Position numbers and translations under genes: made by a program. A stretch of DNA of 64,000 nucleotides from Kribbella pittospori (GTDB lineage: Bacteria > Actinomycetota > Actinomycetes > Propionibacteriales > Kribbellaceae). This document shows positions 9,948 through 18,059 of the stretch, in pieces. Every line of letters begins with the position of its first letter. The stretch's first letter is position 1. The notes beneath the pieces are model-generated. The model made no database searches, was not told the origin of the DNA, and worked only from the letters and a program-made list of their open reading frames with translations. Where the stretch lies: the NCBI RefSeq assembly GCF_004331465.1, contig NZ_SJKB01000003.1:62001-126000 (forward strand), given 5' to 3'.

Positions 9948-10661
9948 TCAGGAACGGGAAATCCGCAGGTTCGCGTACTCGCCGATGAGTGGCGCCATCT
10001 GGCGGAAGCCGAGCCGGCCGCCGGCCAGCGGCTGGTCGTCGTACCACTGGAAACTGACCAGGTCGTTGATCGCGAACGTGATCTCGCCGCGATGGACCGA
10101 AAGCCTCAGTTTGTAAGGACCTTCGGCGTCGAGAACGCCGGGGATCGGGTCCGCGCCCTGGGCGACGAGGTGGAAGCCGTAGCTCTTGCGCAGATTGCAG
10201 GTGTGGAACGCGCGCTCGGCCGGCCAGCGGCGGCGGTAGTACGAGACGTGGTACGTGTCCAGGTCGCCGTGGTGGTACTGCTCGTACGGGCCGGTCCTCG
10301 GCGCGAGGTCGAAGAGATCCTCGCCGTGGCGGCCCTTCGCGTGGAAGAACAAGATGCAGAGGCCGGGCTCGCGGATCGGCCAGAAATCCCACTCCACGGT
10401 GATGTCCGGCGGGAAGTCCTCGGGACACCACAGCACGACGTTCGCGTCCTGTCCGTCCTCGGGTGGTCGCGTGCTCTCCAGCCGCAGGCGACCGAGCGGG
10501 AACGAGACGGCCCCGTCACCCTCGAGCCGAAAGCCGTCAAGATCGGCTTCAGACGCGAGCGGGTTCTCGTACAGCACCGGCGGCGCTTGGGTCTGGTCGT
10601 GCGGGAGAGGCGGCGTGTGCTGCGCTGGGGTCTGGTCGTCCGGCGTCTGCTGCGCGTTCAT
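9948..10661 (-). CDS. DUF1961 family protein (YesU-like)
   Basis: The protein is 237 residues. After a 30-residue Pro/Gln/Thr-rich leader it matches DUF1961, a jelly-roll (concanavalin-like) family: DITVEWDFWPIREPGLCILF, then HGEDLFDL, YHVSYYRR, NDLVSFQWYDD and the closing LIGEYANLRI. No signal peptide is visible, so it should act in the cytoplasm. The Bacillus member is YesU, encoded in the rhamnogalacturonan cluster, and the same company is kept here. Its start overlaps the stop of the LacI gene by four bases, so regulator and DUF1961 are co-transcribed. A role in binding or cleaving a pectin fragment is inferred. Confidence 0.83.
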   Translation of the reverse strand: MNAQQTPDDQTPAQHTPPLPHDQTQAPPVLYENPLASEADLDGFRLEGDGAVSFPLGRLRLESTRPPEDGQDANVVLWCPEDFPPDITVEWDFWPIREPGLCILFFHAKGRHGEDLFDLAPRTGPYEQYHHGDLDTYHVSYYRRRWPAERAFHTCNLRKSYGFHLVAQGADPIPGVLDAEGPYKLRLSVHRGEITFAINDLVSFQWYDDQPLAGGRLGFRQMAPLIGEYANLRISRS

Positions 10662-11677
10662 TTGCTGCGCCGGGTGTGGTCGCTGGATTCGCGGACGATC
10701 AGGTCGGGCTGGAAGATCACCTGCCGGTGCCGGTGCTGCTCGGCCGCCTCGACCTCTTCCTGCAGCAACTCCATCGCCGACCGCCCGAGCATCTCGGCCG
10801 GCTGCCGCACAGACGACAGCGGTACGGCGGCCGCCCGGGCGAAGTCGATGTCGTCGTACCCGACGATCGCCATGTCGCGGGGAACCTGCAGTCCGGCGAC
10901 GGACATCGCCTGCAGGAAGCCGAGGGCGAGCAGATCGTTGGCCAGGAAGGCCGCGGTCGGCCGGGACCGTGGTGGCAGCGCCGCGATCTTCTCGCCGATC
11001 ACGCGACCCTCCACGACACCCATCACGTCGACCTCGTACCGCTGCAGTTCAACACCGTCGGCCCGCTCGACCGTCGAGGCGAACCCGGCCATCCGGTCGG
11101 AGACCTGCTGCATGGTGAAAGGCCCACCGATAAAGGCGATCCGGCGATGCCCGGACTCGATCAGGTGGTTCCCGGCAAGACGTCCGCCGAGCTGATCATC
11201 GACCGACACCGAGCAGAACCCGCGATCCGCAGCACGGTCCACGAGGACAACCGGCGTACCGCGCGACACCAACGCCGTCAGCCGTGGATCGTTGCTGTCG
11301 AACGGGGTGATCAGGATGCCCATCACACGCTGCTGCTCGAGCTGGTCGAGGTGGTGCCCTTCGCGGACCGGATCGGTCTTGCTGTTGCAGAGCATCACCA
11401 CGGTGTCGTGCTCGTAGGCGAGCGCTTCGGCGCCTTCTGCGAGGTCGGTGAAGAACGGGTTCGCCACGTCGAGCACGACCAGGCCGACGGTCCGGCTCTT
11501 GCCGGCGCGCAGGTGACGGGCGGCCTCGTTACGCACGAACCCCAGCGCGCGGATGCTGTCCTGCACGCGCTGGCGGGTCGCGGGAGCCACGATCCACGGC
11601 CGATTCAGTACGTTGCTGACCGTCCCGACCGACACACCCGCGCGATGCGCGACCTCTTTGATGCTGGGCGTTGCCAT
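10658..11677 (-). CDS. LacI family transcriptional regulator of the pectin locus
   Basis: The protein is 339 residues from the ATG at 11677 (MATPSIKEVA...). The helix-turn-helix IKEVAHRAGVSVGTVSNVLN is at residues 6-25, followed by the hinge helix region and a periplasmic-binding-protein-like effector domain (TVGLVVLDVANPFFTD...). A longer reading from 11770 would place untypical residues ahead of the helix-turn-helix, so the shorter start is preferred. A copy of the putative operator lies 56 bases upstream, suggesting autoregulation. It is expected to repress the downstream import and lyase genes until a pectin-derived sugar binds. Confidence 0.93.
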   Translation of the reverse strand: MATPSIKEVAHRAGVSVGTVSNVLNRPWIVAPATRQRVQDSIRALGFVRNEAARHLRAGKSRTVGLVVLDVANPFFTDLAEGAEALAYEHDTVVMLCNSKTDPVREGHHLDQLEQQRVMGILITPFDSNDPRLTALVSRGTPVVLVDRAADRGFCSVSVDDQLGGRLAGNHLIESGHRRIAFIGGPFTMQQVSDRMAGFASTVERADGVELQRYEVDVMGVVEGRVIGEKIAALPPRSRPTAAFLANDLLALGFLQAMSVAGLQVPRDMAIVGYDDIDFARAAAVPLSSVRQPAEMLGRSAMELLQEEVEAAEQHRHRQVIFQPDLIVRESSDHTRRSK

Positions 11678-11732
11678 CGTCCCCCGGTCGCGGCCGTAGA
11701 TCCTCGTCACAACCACTCTATCCACCCCACGA

Positions 11733-11746
11733 TTGAATCGTCTAAA
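11733..11746. promoter_or_regulatory. LacI-family operator before the regulator gene
   Basis: TTGAATCGTCTAAA differs by one base from the operator at 9863-9876 and lies in the leader or promoter of the lacI-type gene. It is the likely site of autoregulation. Confidence 0.65.
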
Positions 11747-11781
11747 TCCCTCCGCCCCAACGGACACCACCCCGGCTGCTG

Positions 11782-12080
11782 AAAGGACACCGCTTCGGGG
11801 CGGCTGCCTTTCTGGCCGCCTCCTGCGACGAACGGCCGACCGGTGATCCGGGTGGGGGATCGGCGGACAGCACTACGTCGGGTGCAAAGGACACCGCTGC
11901 GCGGCGGCTGTCTTCTGGCCGCCTCCGGCGGCAAACGGCCGACCGGTGATCCGTGTGAGGTGATCGGCGGACAGCACCCCATCCGGGATGGAAAGGACAC
12001 CGCTGCGCGGCGAACCGCCGACCGGTCTCACGCGCGAGGTGATCGGCGGATGCACCGCCGGTCGGACAGGAGAGGACGCC
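11782..12080. repeat. Tandem degenerate 105-bp repeats in a gene-free stretch
   Basis: Three units begin with AAAGGACACCGCT at 11782, 11886 and 11992 (spacing 104 and 106 bases). Each contains GGCGGCTG..CTGGCCGCC followed by ACCGGTGATC and GATCGGCGGA blocks; the third unit has lost its middle. A further related start is at 12285. Short open frames across them carry no recognisable protein and change between units, so I treat the tract as non-coding. Confidence 0.75.
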
Positions 12081-12255
12081 GGTTTGTCGTGGCTGTCCTC
12101 TGGCCGGGCGCCGTACGTACGGACAGGAGGTAGTCCAAGAATCTGAGATTTGACTCGGTCCGCTGAGCGGGTGGCGGCGACTCGCGGTCGACTACCTCAT
12201 GTCCTCAGGTACAGCTCGGCCGTCGGACGTGCCAACGGACAGGCGCGGGTGAGCT
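12081..12255. repeat. Long-stem inverted-repeat element, copy 1
   Basis: The core is exactly 100 bases (12113-12212): two 23-base arms (12113-12135 and 12190-12212, about 19 of 23 pairs) around a 54-base loop. The arms share ACAGGAGGTAGTC with copy 2. Flanks on both sides are also similar to copy 2, so the duplicated block is about 175 bases. No coding sense is apparent. Confidence 0.72.
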
Positions 12256-12430
12256 CAACGGCCACGACACCGCCGGCCGGTCGGAAGGGACACCGCTTCG
12301 CGGTGGTTGACTCTCTGGCCGGCGACCGCCGGCGGTGACGACACAGAGGAGGTGGTCGATGGAGGTGCACCGCCCCCGGCGAGCGAGCGAACCCAGACGG
12401 CCGCCGCTGCCAGCTGGACGGGATCGGAGT

Positions 12431-12603
12431 GTTCGCGGTGGTTGTCCTCGGCCGCGCCGTACCTCAGAACAGGAGGTAGTCCGAGGATCTGGGCTTTGGG
12501 TCGGCCTGCTGAGCGGGCGGGTGTGGCTCGGTGCCGACTACCTCCTGTCCCGAGGTACGGCTCGGCTGTCGGACGTGGTCGATGGATGGGCGCGGGTGAG
12601 GTG
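12431..12603. repeat. Long-stem inverted-repeat element, copy 2
   Basis: The core is again exactly 100 bases (12459-12558): 23-base arms at 12459-12481 and 12536-12558 match at 21 of 23 positions and enclose a 54-base loop. Architecture and spacing equal copy 1 while the loop sequence has diverged, suggesting that the folded form matters or that both descend from one small mobile or RNA element. Confidence 0.74.
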
Positions 12604-12728
12604 GTGGGCGGGAGGCAGTAGCTGTCGGGTATGAGAGACAGGCTCGGGGGCCGGGGCGGAGTTGTGGGGGGCGGAAGGGCGAACTGCTTGTGGTCATCGG
12701 CCCGGGGACAACCACCGGCGTCGGGGGA

Positions 12729-13196
12729 CTAGTCGACGTGGGAGCGGATGCCGGCTTGGTAGGCGTTGATCTGGCGGAGCATTGAGGGGTGGATGTCCAG
12801 GGTTCCGAGGTCTTCGAAGGGGAACCAGGCGACCTCGCTGGCCTCGGCGCTGATGGTTGGTTCGCCGGTGATGGGGCGGCCTATCAGGGTGATCTCGAAC
12901 TCTTGGCGGGTTTCGCCGTCGGAGTACTTCACGATGTGGCTTGGGTCCGAGTAGATGCCTAGGAGGTCGGTGACCTCGGCTGTGATGCCGGTTTCTTCCC
13001 AGCACTCTCTGACTGCGCATTCGCTCGGCGTCTCGCCGAAGTCCTGTGCGCCGCCGGGTAGCGCCCACTGGCCGGTGTCACGACGCTTCTGTAGGAGGAG
13101 TTGGCCGGCGTCGTTCACCACGAGCAAGTTGCAGGCCGGGACGAGCGAGTTGGGGGCGGGGGCGTCGGGGTCGCCGTAGTACTCGGTGCGCGTCAT
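12729..13196 (-). CDS. Nudix hydrolase
   Basis: The 155-residue protein contains a complete Nudix box, starting GAQDFGETPSECAVRECWEE and ending TGI, with the expected G, E, R-E and E-E-x-G positions (about residues 49-71). This loop binds Mg2+ and cleaves nucleoside diphosphates linked to another group. The substrate cannot be read from the sequence. It is cytoplasmic, transcribed alone, and followed by the repeat-rich gene-free stretch. The ATG at 13196 is the only good start; there is no strong Shine-Dalgarno sequence. Confidence 0.93.
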   Translation of the reverse strand: MTRTEYYGDPDAPAPNSLVPACNLLVVNDAGQLLLQKRRDTGQWALPGGAQDFGETPSECAVRECWEETGITAEVTDLLGIYSDPSHIVKYSDGETRQEFEITLIGRPITGEPTISAEASEVAWFPFEDLGTLDIHPSMLRQINAYQAGIRSHVD

Positions 13197-13320
13197 TCAG
13201 CGTCAACTCCGGGTCGAATTGTCAGCACCAGCGGTTCCGCAGGGCCGTCGCCGAGCGGGCCGCCGCGTGCTATCCAACCCACGCTGGCGGGGTTATGTGA
13301 CTCGTGGGTAACATCACCGT

Positions 13321-13782
13321 ATGGCGAGTCGGGTGTTGGGGATGTGGGAGCGGTTGCGGGGCCTGCCGGGTGGGGAGCGGGTGTTTTCGCGGGCGTTTAC
13401 GTGGCAGGCGCCGTACTTTCGGTCTGTTCGGCCGCGGTTCGTGCAGGTGAGTCCCAACTACGCGGCGCTGGTGTTGCCGAAGCGGCGGGCGGTGCAGAAC
13501 CACATCGGCACGGTGCATGCGATTGCCGTGTGCAACGGTCTCGAGGCGGCGATGGGGGCGTTGGCGGAGGCGACCGTTCCGGTCGGGAAACGCTGGCTGC
13601 CGAAGGGGATGGAGGTCGCGTACCTGGCCAAGTCGACGTCCGATCTGACCTGCTCGGCCGAGACGGATCCGGATGCTTGGACGGCGGGGCCGGATGTGCC
13701 GGTGCGGGTCCAGGCGACGCGGGATGACGGCACGGTGGTTGTCGAGGGCACCATCCATCTCTGGGTGACGGACCGGAAGTAA
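13321..13782 (+). CDS. DUF4442 hotdog-fold protein (thioesterase-like)
   Basis: The 153-residue protein fits DUF4442, a hotdog-fold family related to PaaI-type acyl-CoA thioesterases: an N-terminal helix region, PYFRSVRPRFVQVSPNYAAL, then NHIGTVHAIAVCNGLEAAMG, which forms the central hotdog helix, and a beta-rich C-terminus. The usual catalytic Asp/Glu of active thioesterases is not obvious; the helix Glu in CNGLEAAMG is a candidate. The substrate is unknown. It is a stand-alone cytoplasmic gene, 43 bases before the Eis-like acetyltransferase gene on the same strand. Confidence 0.82.
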   Translation: MASRVLGMWERLRGLPGGERVFSRAFTWQAPYFRSVRPRFVQVSPNYAALVLPKRRAVQNHIGTVHAIAVCNGLEAAMGALAEATVPVGKRWLPKGMEVAYLAKSTSDLTCSAETDPDAWTAGPDVPVRVQATRDDGTVVVEGTIHLWVTDRK

Positions 13783-13825
13783 TGGTGAGCAGCGCGCCGA
13801 GGGCTCACGTAGGGTCTTCGGCGTG

Positions 13826-14983
13826 ATGGATGCGCTGCGGGTGGTGGATGTTTCCGAGGCTGATCTGGACTCGGTGTGGGAGGTCCGGCTGCGGTCGTTC
13901 GGGCCGGGTGGGGACAAGGACAAGTGGCGCGAGGATGCGCTGCGGTTCATCGAGGACGGCCGGTACGTCGGAGTGGCCGACGGGGATGTCGTCGTCGCGG
14001 CGGCCCGGATCTGGCCCTTCCAGCAGTGGTGGGGTGGCCGACGGGTCCCGATGGCCGGTATCGCGGGCGTCGTGGTGTCGCCGGAGTACCGCGGCCGCGG
14101 GGTCGGCAGCATGCTGATGCGCGGGGTGCTGCAGCGCAGTGTCGAGATGGGCTGTCCTCTGTCCGGGCTGTATCCGGCGACGACTGTGCTCTACCGGCAC
14201 CTGGGGTACGAGTTCGGCGGCGGCCGGTACAAGTTCTCCTTCCAGTCCTCCGACCTGCGGTCGCTCGGCGGCAAGGGCGTGGCGCTGCGGAAGGCCGGGC
14301 GGGAGGACGCTCAGCTGGCCATCGATCTGGCGAGCAGGGTGCACGAGAGCCGCCGGTCCAACGGTCCGCTGATCTGGCCGCTCGCCCAGGTGGAGTCCTG
14401 GCTGGAGGACGAGGCCAACTTCGCGTACGTCGCCGACGACGGTTTCGTCGTCTACAACTGGTCCGAGCAGAACCTGTCCGTCGACGAACTGATCGCCGGA
14501 TCCGAGGAGACCACGCGGGCGTTGTGGGCGACGGTCGGATCGGGTGCGTCGATCGCCCGCACCGTGCACGCGTACACGCCGCCGACCGATCCGATCAACC
14601 TGATGGCCGAGCACGAAGCGGACTCCGCCGCGAACGTCTCGCGCTGGATGCTGAGGCTGCTCGACGCCCCAGCCGCGATCGCGGCACGGGGTTTCGCACC
14701 CGGTGCAGCAGTGGAGGTCGGCCTGCGGATCGACGACCCCGACGTACCGGCGAACACGGGCGACTGGCACCTGTCTGTCGCCGACGGCGCCGGCAGTCTC
14801 ACGTCCGCGCAGCCGTCTGGCGACGCACTGCGCCTCGGCCCGCGTGGACTGGCTGGTCTGTACGCCGGTACGCCGCTGAACACCCTGCGATCGGCGGGAC
14901 TGGCCACGGGCGCCGGAGCGGTCGATCAAGCGATCGACACGGCCTTCGGCGGCCCCACGGCGTACATGCTCGACTTCTTCTGA
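13826..14983 (+). CDS. Eis-like GNAT acetyltransferase with SCP2-like C-terminus
   Basis: The protein is about 385 residues, the length of Eis-family enzymes: an N-terminal GNAT domain with the acetyl-CoA signature VVVSPEYRGRGVGSMLM (about residues 74-90), a second degenerate GNAT domain, and a sterol-carrier-like C-terminal domain. The chain ends in ...YMLDFF; Eis enzymes use their C-terminal carboxylate in catalysis, and a terminal Phe is typical. Relatives acetylate amines, including aminoglycosides at several positions. TAGGGT lies 10 bases upstream, so the message may be nearly leaderless. GTG at 13823 is an alternative start. The physiological substrate is not known. Confidence 0.85.
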   Translation: MDALRVVDVSEADLDSVWEVRLRSFGPGGDKDKWREDALRFIEDGRYVGVADGDVVVAAARIWPFQQWWGGRRVPMAGIAGVVVSPEYRGRGVGSMLMRGVLQRSVEMGCPLSGLYPATTVLYRHLGYEFGGGRYKFSFQSSDLRSLGGKGVALRKAGREDAQLAIDLASRVHESRRSNGPLIWPLAQVESWLEDEANFAYVADDGFVVYNWSEQNLSVDELIAGSEETTRALWATVGSGASIARTVHAYTPPTDPINLMAEHEADSAANVSRWMLRLLDAPAAIAARGFAPGAAVEVGLRIDDPDVPANTGDWHLSVADGAGSLTSAQPSGDALRLGPRGLAGLYAGTPLNTLRSAGLATGAGAVDQAIDTAFGGPTAYMLDFF

Positions 14984-15034
14984 GGCGGGGCGGCGCGTCG
15001 ATTTCCGGGGCCTCGCGGGCGGCCGTTAGGGTTG

Positions 15035-15050
15035 TCGAACAAACGTTCGG
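15035..15050. promoter_or_regulatory. LexA-type SOS box before ruvC
   Basis: TCGAACAAACGTTCGG matches the actinobacterial SOS consensus TCGAAC-N4-GTTCGA at 11 of 12 defined positions. It lies right after a TAGGGT -10-like element (15027-15032) and 10 bases before the ruvC start, so LexA bound here would block ruvCAB transcription. Confidence 0.82.
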
Positions 15051-15059
15051 AGGTGATCC

Positions 15060-15656
15060 ATGCGCGTGCTCGGCGTCGACCCGGGATTGACCCGGTGCGG
15101 CCTCGGCGTCGTCGAGGGCACCCCGGGCAAGCCGCCGGCGCTGGTCGCGGTCGGAGTGATCCGGACGCCGGCCGAGCTGGACGTGTCCCGGCGGCTGGTG
15201 CAGATCGAGGCCGAGCTGGACGAGTGGATCAGCAAGCACCGGCCGGATGCGGTCGCGGTGGAGCGGGTGTTCGCGCAGCACAACGTGCGCACAGTGATGG
15301 GCACTGCGCAGGCTTCAGGGGTCGCGATGGTGGTGGCTGCTCGGCGCGGTCTACCGGTGTCGCTGCACACGCCGAGTGAGGTGAAGGCGGCGGTCACGGG
15401 TTCGGGACGGGCCGGCAAGGAGCAGGTGACGACGATGGTCACCCGGATCCTCAAGCTGGCCGAGCGTCCGACGCCCGCCGATGCCGCCGACGCGTTGGCG
15501 CTGGCGATCTGTCAGGTCTGGCGCGGCGGCGTGACCAGCAAGCTGCAGGAAGCGGCCGCCAGCCGGTCGAATCTGGAGGCCATGGCGCAGGCGCAATCGC
15601 GTCTGCAGGTGGCCAGACTGCGTGCGGCAGTGGCGGCCCAGGAGAGCAAGAGATGA
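15060..15656 (+). CDS. ruvC: Holliday junction resolvase RuvC
   Basis: The 198-residue protein begins [20 protein letters not shown], the RNase H-like strand with the first catalytic Asp (Asp7). The second acid is in AVERVF (about residue 67) and the closing pair in [10 protein letters not shown]. RuvC cuts the four-way junctions moved by the RuvAB motor. An AGGTG Shine-Dalgarno lies 6 bases before the ATG. It is first in ruvC-ruvA-ruvB and is preceded by an SOS box. The C-terminal 25 residues beyond the family core are Ala/Gln/Arg-rich. Confidence 0.97.
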   Translation: MRVLGVDPGLTRCGLGVVEGTPGKPPALVAVGVIRTPAELDVSRRLVQIEAELDEWISKHRPDAVAVERVFAQHNVRTVMGTAQASGVAMVVAARRGLPVSLHTPSEVKAAVTGSGRAGKEQVTTMVTRILKLAERPTPADAADALALAICQVWRGGVTSKLQEAAASRSNLEAMAQAQSRLQVARLRAAVAAQESKR

Positions 15657-15681
15657 GCACGGTCGTGCAAGGAGGTCGGGG

Positions 15682-16284
15682 ATGATCGCGTTCGTGCGCG
15701 GCCCGGTGGCGGCAATCGGGGTGGACAGTGCTGTGATCGAGGTCGGGGGACTGGGCCTGCAGGTGTTCTGTCACCCCGGCACGCTGGCGGGGCTGCGTCC
15801 TGGGCAAGAGGCGCGGGTGTCCACCTCGATGGTGGTGCGCGAGGATTCCCTGACGCTGTACGGGTTTGCCGACGACGACGAGAAGAGCCTGTTCGAGTTG
15901 CTGCAGACGGCGTCCGGTGTCGGGCCGAAGCTGGCGCAGGCCGCGCTCGCCGTGCTCAGCCCGGACCAGTTGCGCCAGGCCGTTGCCTGCGAGGATCTCG
16001 CCGTGCTGGTGAAGGTTCCGGGGATCGGTAAGAAGGGCGCGCAGCGGATCGTGCTGGAGCTGAAGGACAAGATCGGTGCGCCGTCGAAGACGGTGACCGG
16101 CCGCCCCCTGCAGTCCCAGGAAGCCTGGCGGGATCAGGTGCATGCCGGCCTGGTGGGCCTGGGCTGGTCGACGCGTGACGCGGAGGACGCTGTCACCGCG
16201 GTGTCGCCACTGGCTGCCGACAACCCGAACCCGTCCGTTCCCGACCTGCTCCGCGCCGCGCTGCGCGTGCTCTCGAAGGCTTGA
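15682..16284 (+). CDS. ruvA: Holliday junction DNA helicase subunit RuvA
   Basis: From the ATG at 15682 (GGAGG 7 bases upstream) the protein is 200 residues, the normal RuvA length. MIAFVRGPVAAIG opens the OB-fold domain; the two helix-hairpin-helix motifs follow (ASGVGPKLAQAALAVL and VPGIGKKGAQRIVLELKDK), and a flexible linker leads to the small domain that touches RuvB. A longer reading from 15622 would overlap ruvC and lacks family residues. RuvA holds the junction in a square form. It lies 25 bases after ruvC and 3 bases before ruvB. Confidence 0.97.
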   Translation: MIAFVRGPVAAIGVDSAVIEVGGLGLQVFCHPGTLAGLRPGQEARVSTSMVVREDSLTLYGFADDDEKSLFELLQTASGVGPKLAQAALAVLSPDQLRQAVACEDLAVLVKVPGIGKKGAQRIVLELKDKIGAPSKTVTGRPLQSQEAWRDQVHAGLVGLGWSTRDAEDAVTAVSPLAADNPNPSVPDLLRAALRVLSKA

Positions 16285-16287
16285 TGC

Positions 16288-17334
16288 ATGGACGACAACG
16301 TCCGGCCGCTGGTGTCCGCGGATGCGGTGGACCTCGAGGAACGCAAGATCGAGTCCGCGCTGCGGCCGCGCACGCTGGCCGAGTTCGGCGGACAGCGTCG
16401 CGTTAGTGAGCAGCTCGAGCTGGTGCTGCATGCGGCGCGAGGCCGCAATCGGGCGCCGGATCACGTCCTGCTGTCCGGACCGCCCGGGTTGGGCAAGACG
16501 ACGCTGGCGATGATCATCGCCAGCGAGCTCTCCGCACCGCTGCGGATCACCAGCGGGCCGGCGATCCAGCATGCCGGTGACCTGGCCGCGATCCTGTCCG
16601 GACTGAGCGAGGGCGAGGTCCTGTTCCTCGACGAGATCCACCGGATGTCCCGACCCGCCGAGGAACTGCTCTACATGGCGATGGAGGACTTCCGCGTCGA
16701 CGTGATCGTCGGCAAGGGCCCGGGCGCGACCGCGATTCCACTGGAGATTCCGCCGTTCACGCTGGTCGGCGCGACCACGCGGGCCGGGCTGCTGCCGGGG
16801 CCGCTGCGTGACCGGTTCGGGTTCACCGGTCACTTGGAGTTCTACGAGGCGGCCGAGCTGGAGAAGATCGTGAACCGGTCGGCGGCGCTGCTCGACGTCG
16901 ACATCACGCCGGAGGGCGCGGCCGAGATTGCTTCCAGATCCCGCGGTACGCCGCGCATCGCGAACCGGCTGCTCCGTCGCGTCCGCGATTACGCAGAGGT
17001 GCGGGCCGACGGAATCATCACGCTCGCGCTGTCGAAGGCGGCCCTGGAGCTCTACGAGGTGGACAAGATGGGCCTGGACCGGCTGGACCGGTCGGTCCTG
17101 GACGCCTTGTGCCGCCGATTCGGTGGCGGACCGGTGGGTCTTTCCACGCTCGCTGTTGCGGTCGGCGAAGAACGTGAGACTGTGGAGGAAGTGGCCGAAC
17201 CGTTCCTGGTCCGGTCGGGCTATCTGGCCCGTACGCCGCGTGGTCGCGTCGCCACGCCCGCGGCCTGGCGGCACATCGGCCTGAAAGTCCCGAAGGGCGC
17301 GACGTTCGCAGACACGCTTTTCGACGAAGACTGA
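16288..17334 (+). CDS. ruvB: Holliday junction DNA helicase motor RuvB
   Basis: The 348-residue AAA+ ATPase has Walker [12 protein letters not shown] (about residues 68-78), Walker B LFLDEIHR (about 113-120), the sensor I GATTRAG and a C-terminal winged helix ([17 protein letters not shown]...). Hexameric rings of RuvB pump DNA through the RuvA-bound junction. It starts 3 bases after the ruvA stop, so translation is probably coupled. It ends the SOS-controlled operon; the next gene starts 190 bases later. Confidence 0.98.
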   Translation: MDDNVRPLVSADAVDLEERKIESALRPRTLAEFGGQRRVSEQLELVLHAARGRNRAPDHVLLSGPPGLGKTTLAMIIASELSAPLRITSGPAIQHAGDLAAILSGLSEGEVLFLDEIHRMSRPAEELLYMAMEDFRVDVIVGKGPGATAIPLEIPPFTLVGATTRAGLLPGPLRDRFGFTGHLEFYEAAELEKIVNRSAALLDVDITPEGAAEIASRSRGTPRIANRLLRRVRDYAEVRADGIITLALSKAALELYEVDKMGLDRLDRSVLDALCRRFGGGPVGLSTLAVAVGEERETVEEVAEPFLVRSGYLARTPRGRVATPAAWRHIGLKVPKGATFADTLFDED

Positions 17335-17523
17335 ATACTGTCTGTCAATCGGTCCGCCGGCCGAGTCGAGTAACTCAAACGTGACCCGGTGTCATGAGGT
17401 ACTTGTTGTCGCCCACGGCTAGACTCCCCGGTGGCCTGACCTAAGGTCATTCCGCTGCGACCTGCGCGCTTGCAGAGCGTGCCGGACGCCCGTACTCCCA
17501 ACGACGAAGGATTCTGAGTCCCG

Positions 17524-17973
17524 ATGCAACTCATCGCCGTACCGCTCGCCTCTTCCGGGGGCGGTGGCTCCGCCTTCACCTTCCTGCTTCCGCTGATTCT
17601 GATCGTCGGAATGATCTGGTTCATGAGCCGCACCCAGCGCAAGCAGCGGGCGCGCCAGGCCCAGACGGTGGCCGCTCTCACCCCGGGCACGAAGGTGATC
17701 ACGACCAGTGGCCTGGTCGGGATCGTCGAGGAGACCGACGACGAGTACGTGACCCTGGAGATCTCCGAGGGCGTGCTGGTGCAGGTGGTCAAGGCCGCGG
17801 TCGGCCGGGTGATCCCGGAAGAGGAGCCCGCCGAGACGATCGAGGAGCCGGCCGGGGACGACCTCGCCGAAGCCGCGAAGGACTCCGTCGACGTCCCGGA
17901 CGCCGGCAAGGACAAGGCCGCGGACAAGGTGCAGGACGCGCCGAAGCTCCCGCCGACGCACACCGAGAACTGA
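17524..17973 (+). CDS. yajC: Preprotein translocase accessory subunit YajC
   Basis: The 149-residue protein has one N-terminal membrane helix (FTFLLPLILIVGMIWFM, about residues 18-35) followed by RTQRKQ and the conserved LTPGTKVITTSGLVGIVEE block. The C-terminal 50 residues are acidic and variable, ending in Asp/Lys/Ala-rich sequence. YajC associates with SecDF at the Sec channel. It starts the yajC-secD-secF run; secD follows after 86 bases. A GAAGGA Shine-Dalgarno element is close to the ATG. Confidence 0.93.
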   Translation: MQLIAVPLASSGGGGSAFTFLLPLILIVGMIWFMSRTQRKQRARQAQTVAALTPGTKVITTSGLVGIVEETDDEYVTLEISEGVLVQVVKAAVGRVIPEEEPAETIEEPAGDDLAEAAKDSVDVPDAGKDKAADKVQDAPKLPPTHTEN

Positions 17974-18059
17974 TCCACCGCCCCTGACGGAGTGCGGCGC
18001 GGTCATCAGCGTCCACAAGATGGTGTGGCGCGCCCAGAAGCACAAAGGTTGAAACTGAC

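Noticed and set aside
11782..12080. Possible CRISPR array
   Set aside because: The units are about 105 bases with no short constant repeat and unique spacer pattern, and no cas gene is near.
11707..12634. Several 60-100-codon frames on both strands in the repeat tract
   Set aside because: They follow the repeats, shift frame between units and lack ribosome sites and family residues.
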